From contig NZ_CP070354.1 in assembly GCF_016919405.1 (NCBI RefSeq), positions 752,001 through 816,000 of the forward strand: a stretch of DNA of 64,000 nucleotides, written 5' to 3'. Positions 34,047 to 43,106 of the stretch are shown here, piece after piece. A program made the translations under genes and the position numbers. Each line of letters begins with the position of its first letter. The stretch's first letter is position 1. Below the pieces are notes generated by a model, which saw nothing but the letters and a program-made list of their open reading frames with translations, did no database searches and was not told the origin of the DNA. The DNA comes from Ensifer sp. PDNC004 (GTDB taxonomy: Bacteria; Pseudomonadota; Alphaproteobacteria; Rhizobiales; Rhizobiaceae).

Positions 34047-34598
34047 ATGGGACACAGTGAAAGGCGGTTTGCGCTTCGGGGATCCAACCCGAGCCAACCA
34101 TGAGAAACTCGACGCCGCGATCGGCGCATTTGAGAGCATAACGGCGTATCGGCGCTATGTGGCCTTCCTCGGCCGTTTTAGCTTCGCGATGGATAGGGTC
34201 TTGCACGATGTCGTCTGGCCGGGTGATTGGTTCTGGCGTCCGACCGCCGTGTCCGATTCGATCGCGCAGGACGCGAAAGATCTGGGGCTCGGGCTTACAC
34301 CCACCGAAACGACGGATGCGTTATTTGACGATCAAAGTGGTTTGTTGGGTGCGGTCTATGTTCTTGAGGGGTCAACCCTCGGTGCGCGCGTTTTGAGATC
34401 CGAGCCGCCGCGCTTTGAATGACCGATGGTTTCGGTGCACGGCATCTGGCGGTTATGACGCGCGACATGTCGTGCTGGCAGTCCTTTATTCGTCAACTGG
34501 ACGATGTTGAAGACTTCGACATCGAATGCGCCGCCCAGGCCGCGAATGCAGTCTTTGATCTCGCCTTGCGATGCGTCGAGACAGGCGGGCTACCGTAG
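34047..34598 (+). pseudogene. Heme oxygenase (biliverdin-producing), frameshifted
   Basis: Homology to bacterial heme oxygenase is spread over three frames. ATG at 34047 begins the N-terminus, which shifts near 34085 into the frame with TRANHEKLDAAIGAFESITA. That frame, with GAVYVLEGSTLGARVL, stops at 34422. The C-terminal part (GFGARHLAVMTRDMSCWQSF and onward) is in a third frame from 34419 to the TAG at 34598, with an in-frame TGA just before it. Such genes usually supply biliverdin to an adjacent bacteriophytochrome, encoded intact at 37938. It appears inactive unless the shifts are sequencing errors. Confidence 0.8.
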
Positions 34599-34621
34599 CC
34601 TGACTTCAAAGCGAGCGCCGA

Positions 34622-37084
34622 TTAGGCATCGATCACGCGTCGAACCTTCTCGGCCAGCTGCTCCAGACTGAAGGGCTTTTGAAGCAGGTGAGTTCCGGCG
34701 TCTAGGATGCCGTTGTGTACGACGGCGTTTCGGGTGTAGCCGGTTGTATAAAGGACCTTTAGTTCCCCGAGTTTCTTCGACGCGAGGGTGGCGAGTTCAC
34801 GGCCCGTCATCTCAGGCATGACAATATCCGTAAAAAGGAGCGCGGGCTTCAGGCCTTCTCCCAAAAGGTCGAGCGCTGCCGCGCCGCTAGCAGCTTCCGC
34901 CACCGTATAACCGAGTTCGCGTAGCGCCTCGACGGAGAAGTTGCGCACCCGCTCGTCATCTTCCACCACCAACACGAGCTCACCGCGAGCACCACGAGCC
35001 GGCTCAGCATTCTGTGGCGAAATCTCCCTGGTTTCCGCCTCGCCGTAATGGCGGGGCAGGTATAGTTTCACGGTGGTGCCGTGACCTTGTTCGGAATAGA
35101 TCTTCACGTGTCCGCCGGACTGACGCACGAAGCCGAAAACCTGGCTCAGGCCGAGGCCGGACCCTTTGCCGACCTCCTTTGTCGTGAAGAAGGGATCGAA
35201 GGCTTTCGCAAGAGTGTCATCGCTCATTCCTGTGCCGGTATCGGTGACTGCGATCATCACATACTGGCCAGGCGACATCGAATGTTCTTCGGCATAGTCC
35301 TCGGAGACGAATGAGTTGGCCGTCTCGACGGTGAGCCGACCCCCGTTCAGCATCGCATCGCGGCCGTTGACTGCAAGATTGAGAATCGCATTCTCAAGCT
35401 GGCTGACATCTGCGTTAATACGCCATAGCCCTGCGGCAAGCACGGTCTCGACCTGGACCTGCTCTCCGAGAGCTCTCGTCAGCAGGTCGCTCATGCCCGC
35501 GACCATCCGGTTCGGTTCGATGATTTCGGGTTGGAGCGGCTGTCGACGGGAAAAGGCGAGCAGACGTTGAGTGAGCGCTGCTGCACGGTTTGCACCATCC
35601 TTGGCGGCTTCTATGTACCGTCCCAGATCGGTTTCGCCGCGTGCGAGGCGCCTTTCGAGGAGGTTCATCGCGCCCAGAATGACGGCGAGCATATTGTTGA
35701 AGTCGTGGGCTACACCGCCGGTAAGTTGTCCGACTGCCTCCATCTTTTGTGCCTGCCGCAACTGTGCTTCGGCCTCCAAGAGCCTGGCGGTGCGCTCTTG
35801 CACCGCCGTTTCAAGATCTTCGCGGGAGCGGGCAAGAACCTCACGTGCGTCGATGATATCCTGGATGTCCGTGCAAGTACCGAACCAGCGGGATATTGCA
35901 CCGTCCTCATTGCGCACAGGCTGCGCGCGGCCCAGCACCCAGCGGTACTTTCCGCTTCGATGACGGAGCCGATATTCGATGTGATAGGGCTCTCCGGTCT
36001 GCAGGCAATGCCGCCAGACGGTCCAGGCGCGGTCCTGGTCTTCCGGGTGAAACATCCCTGCCCAGCCCTCGCCATCGGTCGAGCCTGACGGGACGCCGGT
36101 GAAATCGTACCAGCGCTGGTTATAGTAGTCGTGATATCCATCCGGGGTCGTCGACCAGATCATCTGGTCGATGGAGTTCGTGATCGCCCGGAAGCGCTCC
36201 TCGCTGTCGCGAAGCGCGGCCTCGGCATTTTTTCGGTCGGTTATATCGAAGCTGATGCCGGGGAAGCGCAGAGGTGTTCCGTCCGGCGCAAGCGTCGGCC
36301 GACCCTGCGCGATGACCCATCTGTGTGTGCCGTCCGCCTGGACGAGGCGGTATTCCTGAGAAAAGACGCTGCCATTCGTCAAGGCCGCCGCGATAGCTTC
36401 TTCGACATTTGGAAGATCGTCGGCGTGAATGGCATCGAAGAAATCGGCGATTGATGCACCGGCGCTCGCCTTTTCGCGCGGAACGCCGTAGAGTTTGGCA
36501 AAGCGCGCGTCGGCGATCACCCGGTCGTTGGGCACATCCCAGTCCCAGGTGCCCACCGTATCCGATGCGCCCAGGGCGTATTCCAGCCGTTCCTCGCTGG
36601 CGCGCAGCGCCCGCTCGGCCGACAGGCGCGCCGTCGTCTCGTTGCCCTGGTTGAAGATGCCGAGAACCTTGCCGTTCTGTCCGAAAATCGGTGCGAAGCT
36701 GTAATCCCAATGGGTCTGCTGTATGCGGCCGCCGCGCTGCATGGGCAGCATCTGATCGGTAACCGAGAACCCCTGACCTGTCTGCAGCACGGCGAGGAGC
36801 TGGGGCTCGATCACATGCCAGATATCGACCCAGACCTCGCGGGCCGGACGCCCCAAAGCCCACGGGTGCTTTTCGCCGGCAATCGGTGCCCAGGCATCGT
36901 TGTAGAGAAGATGAAGATCGTCACCCCAGTAAAGGGCGGTGGGAAGCGCGGTGTTGAGACACAGGCTCAACGCCATCCGCAGCTCCTGCGGCCAGTCGGC
37001 TTCGGCACCAAAGGACGTTTTCTCCCAGTCACATGCCCGGATGCGCTGATTCATTTCGCCGATTGCGTTGGAGGTAGGAGTCAT
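34622..37084 (-). CDS. Hybrid sensor histidine kinase (PAS-PAS-HisKA-HATPase-REC)
   Basis: An 820-residue cytoplasmic kinase: an N-terminal GAF/PAS-like region (about 20-160), two PAS domains (about 165-290 and 295-415; RFPGISFDITDRK, WFGTCTDIQDI), HisKA with the phospho-His in VAHDFNNMLAVI (about residue 465), HATPase with NGRDAML and GSGLGLSQVFGF, and a C-terminal receiver with LLFTDIVMPEMTG. No membrane segments are seen. It ends 24 bases from the heme oxygenase remnant and lies next to a receiver and the phytochrome, so it probably belongs to the light or redox signalling group; its ligand is not known. Confidence 0.92.
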   Translation of the reverse strand: MTPTSNAIGEMNQRIRACDWEKTSFGAEADWPQELRMALSLCLNTALPTALYWGDDLHLLYNDAWAPIAGEKHPWALGRPAREVWVDIWHVIEPQLLAVLQTGQGFSVTDQMLPMQRGGRIQQTHWDYSFAPIFGQNGKVLGIFNQGNETTARLSAERALRASEERLEYALGASDTVGTWDWDVPNDRVIADARFAKLYGVPREKASAGASIADFFDAIHADDLPNVEEAIAAALTNGSVFSQEYRLVQADGTHRWVIAQGRPTLAPDGTPLRFPGISFDITDRKNAEAALRDSEERFRAITNSIDQMIWSTTPDGYHDYYNQRWYDFTGVPSGSTDGEGWAGMFHPEDQDRAWTVWRHCLQTGEPYHIEYRLRHRSGKYRWVLGRAQPVRNEDGAISRWFGTCTDIQDIIDAREVLARSREDLETAVQERTARLLEAEAQLRQAQKMEAVGQLTGGVAHDFNNMLAVILGAMNLLERRLARGETDLGRYIEAAKDGANRAAALTQRLLAFSRRQPLQPEIIEPNRMVAGMSDLLTRALGEQVQVETVLAAGLWRINADVSQLENAILNLAVNGRDAMLNGGRLTVETANSFVSEDYAEEHSMSPGQYVMIAVTDTGTGMSDDTLAKAFDPFFTTKEVGKGSGLGLSQVFGFVRQSGGHVKIYSEQGHGTTVKLYLPRHYGEAETREISPQNAEPARGARGELVLVVEDDERVRNFSVEALRELGYTVAEAASGAAALDLLGEGLKPALLFTDIVMPEMTGRELATLASKKLGELKVLYTTGYTRNAVVHNGILDAGTHLLQKPFSLEQLAEKVRRVIDA

Positions 37085-37242
37085 CTTGCCGTTTCTCGAG
37101 GTGTCGCGGGCTTATATGGGGAAGTCCGAAGAATTGAAAAGCGTGGTAACTCTGTGAAAATTAAAAATAGAAAGGGATACAAGAGGGAGTGATGCGCGTT
37201 CACGCGCGCGCCGCGGCGACGTGGCCGGCATTCGCCTCGACG

Positions 37243-37647
37243 CTACGAACGCATGCGCCGGCTCGGCAGGACGGTGCCTTTCGCCCTGATCTGATCGTCG
37301 AGTTCGGCGATCACATTGTCGAGACTGTAGGGCTTGGCGAAGATTCGGCCCGCCACCGGCAATGCCTCTTGCGTCAGATCGCCTCTGCCCGAAACGACGA
37401 TCCTGGCTGCGTCCGGCCGGCAATTGCTGAACAATTCCAGCAGGTCGAGGCCGCTCAGGCCGCCCGGCAGGTCAACATCCGTTACCAGGCCGTCGATCCG
37501 GGCGTGCCTCGCGATGTGTCCTATAGCCTCCAGAACATTGGATGCCGCCAGCACCCGGTACCCCTCATCTTGCAACGCTTCGATCAGGATGAGGCGGATG
37601 AACGGTTCGTCCTCGACGACGAGAATGGTGGATTGCGACGCGGCCAT
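37243..37647 (-). CDS. Single-domain response regulator
   Basis: A 134-residue receiver: VVEDEPF acidic pair, phospho-Asp in LVTDVDLPGG, Lys in FAKPYS. There is no output domain. ATG at 37647 follows GGAGAAA. It is divergent from the bacteriophytochrome gene with 290 bases between and upstream of the hybrid kinase on the same strand, which may phosphorylate it. Confidence 0.9.
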   Translation of the reverse strand: MAASQSTILVVEDEPFIRLILIEALQDEGYRVLAASNVLEAIGHIARHARIDGLVTDVDLPGGLSGLDLLELFSNCRPDAARIVVSGRGDLTQEALPVAGRIFAKPYSLDNVIAELDDQIRAKGTVLPSRRMRS

Positions 37648-37937
37648 CTGTTTCTCCAGTTCACTGGTTTACACAACGTGCATCCCCTGGAATTTCGCCC
37701 GTCCCCAAGGCCAGTCTTTGCGAACAATCTTAATAAAATGCAAACAACCCTTCTGTCGGCTCAAGACACGGTCTCCGCGTGTCGGATGCGCTAACGGGAT
37801 AAGGGCGCGGCGGGGGCCTACCAAAATTGCGGCCCGCTCTTAGATAGTAGTTGGTCTTTATAACCCTTCGATGGTCGGTTTACACGATCCCGAATATCGC
37901 TAGGTTTCGCCGCATTGGCGTAGGGAGAGGGGATTCG

Positions 37938-40106
37938 ATGTCAGGGAGCCGAAGCGATCTGGATGCTTGCGCACGCGAGCCGATTCATGTTCCCGGCGCA
38001 ATCCAGCCCCATGGATCTCTGCTCGTTCTCGATCCCGCCGATCTCGCCGTCTTGTGGGTATCGGCCAATTTCGAAGAGATCACGGGCCGGACGCCGGTCG
38101 AACTGCTCCGTTCTGTCGAGGCCGCTTTGCGCGCCTGGCGGGCCACCGGAACGCATAGCTACCGCGCCCGGCTGCAGAATCCGGATTTGGACATGGCGGC
38201 ACATGTCCATCAGGGCCGCATTGTCGTCGAGTTCGAACGCAGCACGCCCGTTTTTCACAACGCGCTTCTTTTCCGTCTGACCGGCTTCGCGCAGCAGATG
38301 ACGGCGACCGAGGAGCTGGCGGATGCGCTTTCTGCAACCACGCACCTGATCGCCGAGCTGACGGGCTTCGACCGGGCCCTCGTCTACCGGTTCGATCCCG
38401 AGTGGAACGGGCATGTCGTGGCCGAAGCCGGCAACGGTATGCTGCCGTCTTATCTTGACCTGCGTTTCCCCGCTGCCGATATCCCGGCGCAGGCACGCAA
38501 TCTCTACAGCCTCAACCGCATACGCCTGATTCCCGATGCGAATTACACGCCGGTCTCGCTCACCGCGATCGGAGAGGAGCAGGATGCGGGATCCATCGAC
38601 ATGACGTTCACGCAGCTTCGCAGCGTCTCGCCGATCCATCTCGAATATATGCGCAACATGGGCACGCTCTCGTCCATGTCGATATCGGTCATGGTGGACG
38701 GCAAGCTCTGGGGCCTCCTGTCCTGCCACAGCCGCAATGCCCACCATGTCACGAGCGACATCCGCGAGGCCTGCGATTTCGTGGTCCAGAGCCTGGCCAT
38801 GCGGATCAGCTCCGACAGCCGGGCCGAGACGGCGGCCCTCGGCATCGAGCTCGCCCGCGTGCACACCAGGCTTTTGGCCGAGATGGCAAAAACCGACAAG
38901 TGGGACGAAGGCCTTGCCCGCGCGCCGGCGGCACTGTTGGAACTCACCCGGGCCGACGGGGTGGCGATCCTGTCGCAGGACAGTTTCCTGCCTGTCGGCC
39001 AGGCTCCGGAAGAACGTCAGGTAAGGCGAGTGGTCGGCCGCCTTTCGCAGCAGGGCGCGGCCACCGACTTCTATTGTACGGATTCCATCGCTTTGGAACT
39101 CCCGGAGGACGACGTCTTCACCGACGCCACCTGCGGTGTTCTCGCCTTGCGCATTTCCGAAGTGCAAGACAGCTGGCTTGTCTGGTTCCGCCAGGAAGTG
39201 GTCAAGACGGTCACCTGGGGCGGGGATCCGCACAAGGTGGTGCGGGAAAGCGGGCGGATCCATCCTCGCAAGTCGTTCGAGGCCTGGCGCGAGATGGTGC
39301 GCGGCAGGAGCGCGCCGTGGCATCCAGCAGAGGTCGCCGCCGCGCGCGACCTGCGCGCCTCGATCGTGGAGATCGTGCTGAAGAAGGCCGAGCAAATGGC
39401 CAGACTTGCCGCCGATCTGCAGAAGTCCAACAGGGAACTGGAGGCCTTCTCCTATTCAATCTCGCACGACCTGCGAGCGCCGTTCCGTCATATCGTCGGC
39501 TTCTCCCAGCTTCTGACGGAGCGGGAGAAGAATCTTGGCGAGCGCTCGCGCCATTATCTCCAGATGATTTCGGATTCGGCGCTGGCCGCGGGTGAACTCG
39601 TCGACGATCTCCTGACGTTCTCCCATCTCGGTCGAGCGGCACTCTCCGCGGACAAGGTGGATATGAACAAGCTCGTCGACGAGGTGCGGCGGGGACTGGC
39701 GGAGGAGGCGGCGAGCCGTTCGATCGTGTGGCAGGTCGATGATCTGCCCCCTGCGACGGGGGACGCCACCCTCCTTCGGCAGGTCTGGTACAATCTCATC
39801 GACAACGCGGTCAAATATACGCGGCTGCGTGAGGAGGCGCATATCGAGATATCCGCCGACCGGACCGATGATGGCGTGCTGTATCGGATCGCCGACAACG
39901 GCGTTGGCTTCGATATGGCTTACAGGTCCAAGCTGTTCGGTGTATTCCAGCGGCTGCAGCGAAGCGAGGATTTCGAGGGCACCGGTATCGGCCTTGCCCT
40001 CATCAAGCGCATCGTCGAGCGGCATGGCGGTAGCGTGGACGCCATGGGCACGATTGACGAGGGCGCATGCTTCACCTTTTCCTTACCGGCGCTACCTGAG
40101 GAGTGA
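37938..40106 (+). CDS. bphP: Bacteriophytochrome histidine kinase
   Basis: A 722-residue photoreceptor kinase: PAS (about 10-120) with the biliverdin-attachment Cys11 (DACAREPIHVPGAIQPHG), GAF (about 135-310; FPAADIPAQAR), PHY (about 320-490), HisKA with ISHDLRAPFRHI (about residue 515), and HATPase (NLIDNAVKY, GTGIGLALIKRI). Red/far-red light switches its kinase activity. ATG at 37938 follows GGAGAGGGG. Two partner genes follow with gaps of three and one bases. The adjacent heme oxygenase gene is broken, so biliverdin must come from elsewhere. Confidence 0.96.
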   Translation: MSGSRSDLDACAREPIHVPGAIQPHGSLLVLDPADLAVLWVSANFEEITGRTPVELLRSVEAALRAWRATGTHSYRARLQNPDLDMAAHVHQGRIVVEFERSTPVFHNALLFRLTGFAQQMTATEELADALSATTHLIAELTGFDRALVYRFDPEWNGHVVAEAGNGMLPSYLDLRFPAADIPAQARNLYSLNRIRLIPDANYTPVSLTAIGEEQDAGSIDMTFTQLRSVSPIHLEYMRNMGTLSSMSISVMVDGKLWGLLSCHSRNAHHVTSDIREACDFVVQSLAMRISSDSRAETAALGIELARVHTRLLAEMAKTDKWDEGLARAPAALLELTRADGVAILSQDSFLPVGQAPEERQVRRVVGRLSQQGAATDFYCTDSIALELPEDDVFTDATCGVLALRISEVQDSWLVWFRQEVVKTVTWGGDPHKVVRESGRIHPRKSFEAWREMVRGRSAPWHPAEVAAARDLRASIVEIVLKKAEQMARLAADLQKSNRELEAFSYSISHDLRAPFRHIVGFSQLLTEREKNLGERSRHYLQMISDSALAAGELVDDLLTFSHLGRAALSADKVDMNKLVDEVRRGLAEEAASRSIVWQVDDLPPATGDATLLRQVWYNLIDNAVKYTRLREEAHIEISADRTDDGVLYRIADNGVGFDMAYRSKLFGVFQRLQRSEDFEGTGIGLALIKRIVERHGGSVDAMGTIDEGACFTFSLPALPEE

Positions 40107-40109
40107 TCC

Positions 40110-40568
40110 ATGCCAGAAATGAGGCCTATCTTGCTCGTTGAAGACAATCCCCGGGATCTCGAACTGACCCTGACGGCGCTTGAAAAGTGTCAAATCGCCA
40201 ATGACATCGTGGTTGCCCGGGACGGCGCCGAGGCGTTGGATTTTCTCTATCTTAGCGGTTCCCACGCGGCCCGCGACCCCGGTGACCCCGCCGTGGTGCT
40301 CCTCGATCTCAAGCTGCCGAAAGTCGACGGACTGGAGGTGCTCGAAAAAGTGAAGCGCGACGAGAACCTGCGCCATGTGCCGATCGTCATGCTCACCTCG
40401 TCGCGCGAAGAGCAGGATCTTGTGAAAAGCTACGAACTCGGGGTCAACGCATTCGTCGTCAAGCCGGTCGAATTCAACCAGTTCTTCAAGGCGATCCAGG
40501 ACCTCGGTGTGTTCTGGGCGCTTCTCAACGAGCCGCCGCCGAAGCTGCGGCTGGTGGGCGGCAACTGA
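40110..40568 (+). CDS. Rcp1-like response regulator of the phytochrome
   Basis: A 152-residue single-domain receiver (LLVEDNPRDLELT, phospho-Asp in LLDLKLPKVDG, Lys in VVKPVEF) with the extended C-terminal helix seen in phytochrome-linked regulators such as Rcp1. It starts three bases after bphP, so it is the likely phospho-acceptor of the light sensor. Confidence 0.92.
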   Translation: MPEMRPILLVEDNPRDLELTLTALEKCQIANDIVVARDGAEALDFLYLSGSHAARDPGDPAVVLLDLKLPKVDGLEVLEKVKRDENLRHVPIVMLTSSREEQDLVKSYELGVNAFVVKPVEFNQFFKAIQDLGVFWALLNEPPPKLRLVGGN

Positions 40569-40569
40569 C

Positions 40570-41592
40570 ATGGCCGGCATGCTGCGGATCCTGCTGCTGG
40601 AAGACAGCACCATCGATGCTGAACTCATTGAAGCGCAGCTCGAAAGCCTGGATGAGGCGTTCGCCGTGACGCGCGTCGCGACGCGCGCGGCCTATCAGGC
40701 TGCGCTGGCGCATGACGTCTTCGACCTCGTCCTTTCAGACTTCTCGCTTCCCGATTTCGATGGGATGGCCGCGCTCGACCTGGCGGTCGCCTTGGCGCCC
40801 GATGCGCCGTTCATTTTCGTCTCCGGTGTTCTCGGCGAGGACGCCGCGATCGAAGCGTTCCGCAAGGGCGCGACGGACTATGTTCTGAAGCAGCGCTTGG
40901 CGCGTCTGCCGGCTGCTGTGACGCGCGCGCTGAACGAAGCACGCGAGCGGGCAGAGCGCAGGCGGATCGAGCAGCAGAAGGATTTGCTGGTCCGTGAACT
41001 CAGCCACCGCGTGAAAAACAATCTCGCCGTCGTACTTTCGCTCATTCGCCGGACCGGTCGCAGTTGCCGGTCGGTCGCCGAATTCGAGGAGAAACTCATC
41101 GCCCGCGTGTCTGCGCTGGCAGACGCCCACGAGCTCCTGTTTGAAGGCAATTGGGACGAGACCGAGCTTCTGATCGTTTTCCAGCGCGCTGTTCGCCCAC
41201 ACAACAAGGATCTATCGCGCTTCGACATTGGACGGCACGATCTCGTTCGGCTGGACCCCAAGGCCGCGCTCTCCATCGGAATGGTATTCAACGAACTGGT
41301 GACGAACGCCTCGAAATACGGCGCGCTGGCCAATGAGCATGGCAGGGTCTCAATAGCGTGGGCGGTCGACAAGACGGGGCCGGGGCGGTCCGTGCGCCTG
41401 AACTGGACCGAACGCGGCGGACCGGCCGTCAAGGCGCCTGATGACGAGGGTTTCGGCACCCGGCTTATCAAGGCCAATATCGAATACGAGCTGGGCGGGC
41501 AGGTAAACCTCCATTACCTGCCGGACGGGTTCAGGGCCGAGATAGACCTTCCTATCCCCGAGAGCGAAGCGCTGAGGGCGGTGTCGGACTAA
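40570..41592 (+). CDS. Receiver-HWE histidine kinase
   Basis: A 340-residue protein: an N-terminal receiver (LLEDSTIDAEL, LVLSDFSLPDFDG) followed by an HWE/HisKA_2-type kinase (ELSHRVKNNLAVVLSLIRR, FNELVTNASKYGAL, GFGTRLIKANIEYELGG). It starts one base after the Rcp1-like gene, so the three form one operon: phytochrome, receiver, then a receiver-controlled kinase. This suggests a phosphorelay from light to a second kinase and its unknown downstream partner. Confidence 0.92.
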   Translation: MAGMLRILLLEDSTIDAELIEAQLESLDEAFAVTRVATRAAYQAALAHDVFDLVLSDFSLPDFDGMAALDLAVALAPDAPFIFVSGVLGEDAAIEAFRKGATDYVLKQRLARLPAAVTRALNEARERAERRRIEQQKDLLVRELSHRVKNNLAVVLSLIRRTGRSCRSVAEFEEKLIARVSALADAHELLFEGNWDETELLIVFQRAVRPHNKDLSRFDIGRHDLVRLDPKAALSIGMVFNELVTNASKYGALANEHGRVSIAWAVDKTGPGRSVRLNWTERGGPAVKAPDDEGFGTRLIKANIEYELGGQVNLHYLPDGFRAEIDLPIPESEALRAVSD

Positions 41593-41634
41593 AGGATACG
41601 ATCCCGGCACTTCGCCGGCTCGAATCTTACGCGA

Positions 41635-42021
41635 CTAGGAAGCTGTCTTGGGTGCTGCGGCAATCTGCTCCGCGAGCCTGGTCTGCAAGACCTTGAGGTC
41701 GCAAGGTTTCGGCAGCAGCACGATGTCGGTCAGTTCTGTCCGGGTGTCAGGCAGTTCAGCATATCCGGAACAGACGACGAAGGGTGTGCCAGCTTTGACG
41801 AGTATCTCGATAACGGGGTAGGAGTAGACGCCTCTTAGATTGAGGTCGAGAACCGCCCCGTCGATGCCGGAAGAAACCGCCTGAAGGGCTTGCTCGACGC
41901 TTGAGACGGGGCCGATTACCTTGGCGCCGAGTTCCGTGAAGAAGTCTTCAAGGTCGAGGGCGAGGAGAGGGTCGTCCTCCAGAATGAGGATACGTTTGTT
42001 TTCTAGACTGTATTTTTTCAT
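41635..42021 (-). CDS. Single-domain response regulator
   Basis: A 128-residue receiver (LILEDDPLLALDLE, phospho-Asp in AVLDLNLRG, Lys in LLPKPCD) of the type paired with HWE kinases. It converges on the HWE kinase gene with a 42-base gap and is a plausible partner of it. Confidence 0.88.
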   Translation of the reverse strand: MKKYSLENKRILILEDDPLLALDLEDFFTELGAKVIGPVSSVEQALQAVSSGIDGAVLDLNLRGVYSYPVIEILVKAGTPFVVCSGYAELPDTRTELTDIVLLPKPCDLKVLQTRLAEQIAAAPKTAS

Positions 42022-42165
42022 TATACCCTAAACGTCTATGCCAGTACCCATCTAACTAGGATCGCCGAGCTATCCGTCAATGTTTCAAAAAGCCGAGGCA
42101 AGCGATATCGCGTGAAGTCGCACATCTCCTCAATACCGACGCAGTGGTCCACGGTTCTTATCGGC

Positions 42166-42720
42166 TCAAGCGCTTCTGCCTAATCCACTGCCCACGCGCA
42201 AACCGTTCCGCAAGGCCTCGAGTCCGGCGTTCAAGGCGCTGACGTCGCCATGCTCCGGACCGAAGACGACATCCAGCAGCGGGAATGTGCTCCTGTAAGA
42301 GCAGATCCGCTCCCGCATGGCATCGATCCCGGGGTAGGACCACCGCATCAGCGCGAGGAAATCGTCACCCAGGCCAGCCGAAAGGCTGGCGAGGTCGTAG
42401 GCCGGATCGCCGATCGCGCATCCGGCAAAGTCGATGATGCCCGAGACGTTGCCATCATCAACGAGGATGTTTCCCGTGCCGAAGTCGCCGTGGATGGCCG
42501 CCCTTGGATGCGGCTCGTCGTTGCCAGCGAGAAACCGCTCGAACCTGGCGCCCACCGCCATGGCAGTGTCGGTAGGCAGCAGTGGCAAGACCTTGGCATC
42601 GACTTCCGAAAGGAGCCCGGACCACTCGGCCAAGGGATCATCTGGCTCGTCCGCGCCGCCGAGTATGTCGACCGGCAAAGCATGCAAAGCCAGAAGGAAG
42701 CCCGCAAGCCTGTGTATCAA
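42166..42720 (-). pseudogene. N-terminally truncated aminoglycoside-phosphotransferase-family protein
   Basis: The frame holds the C-terminal lobe of an APH-type phosphotransferase: catalytic HGDFGTGNILVDD and the metal-binding IIDFAGCAIGDPAYDL. The N-terminal ATP-binding lobe (about 100 residues) is missing; upstream the frame meets a stop within 40 bases of 42720. Substrate cannot be told. It looks like a gene remnant rather than a functional kinase. Confidence 0.75.
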
Positions 42721-43106
42721 GTGGAAGCCAATCCCGTGTCGGTATTAACATCCGGCTGGAGGTTGACTTTGTGGCGCAGGGAGGCGATGAACCGCTATGC
42801 TAAACGCCATGGTCCAGCTTCGTAGAGAGCCTTCGCGCTCTAAAAACGGTTCGCAGCCCGAACGCAGGTGACACCTGGTTTGCGTTCGGGGTCTCCAGGA
42901 ACTCCTCCCGAACAACGCGCCACCTTCGCGGTTACCGCCGCACCAATGATCTGAAATCTTGACCAAACGTCCTCTGCCTCGCAGCAGCTCAGGGTCCTTC
43001 CCGCACGCATTCTCCCTGTTTGGGTGTCGTTTGTGAATGCGAGCCGAAGCCTTGATTGCCAACGGTAGGGTTAGCATATCGTCCATCCACTCTGAGGGAG
43101 TTCATC
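42721..43106. other. Intergenic region with a large inverted repeat
   Basis: No convincing gene. A perfect 10-bp inverted repeat (42857-42866 with 42881-42890, CCCGAACGCA and its complement) encloses a smaller palindrome, so it could form a long hairpin or cruciform. No T-run follows. The last part is the upstream region of nspC. Confidence 0.5.

Noticed and set aside
37941-39395. A 484-residue minus-strand frame
   Set aside because: Lies wholly antisense to the bacteriophytochrome, whose domains and motifs are complete. High-GC codon use creates long open antisense frames.
40099-40105. TGATCC at the end of bphP as an RpoE-type promoter for the receiver gene
   Set aside because: No CGTA element at the 15-base distance, and the receiver starts only a few bases downstream.
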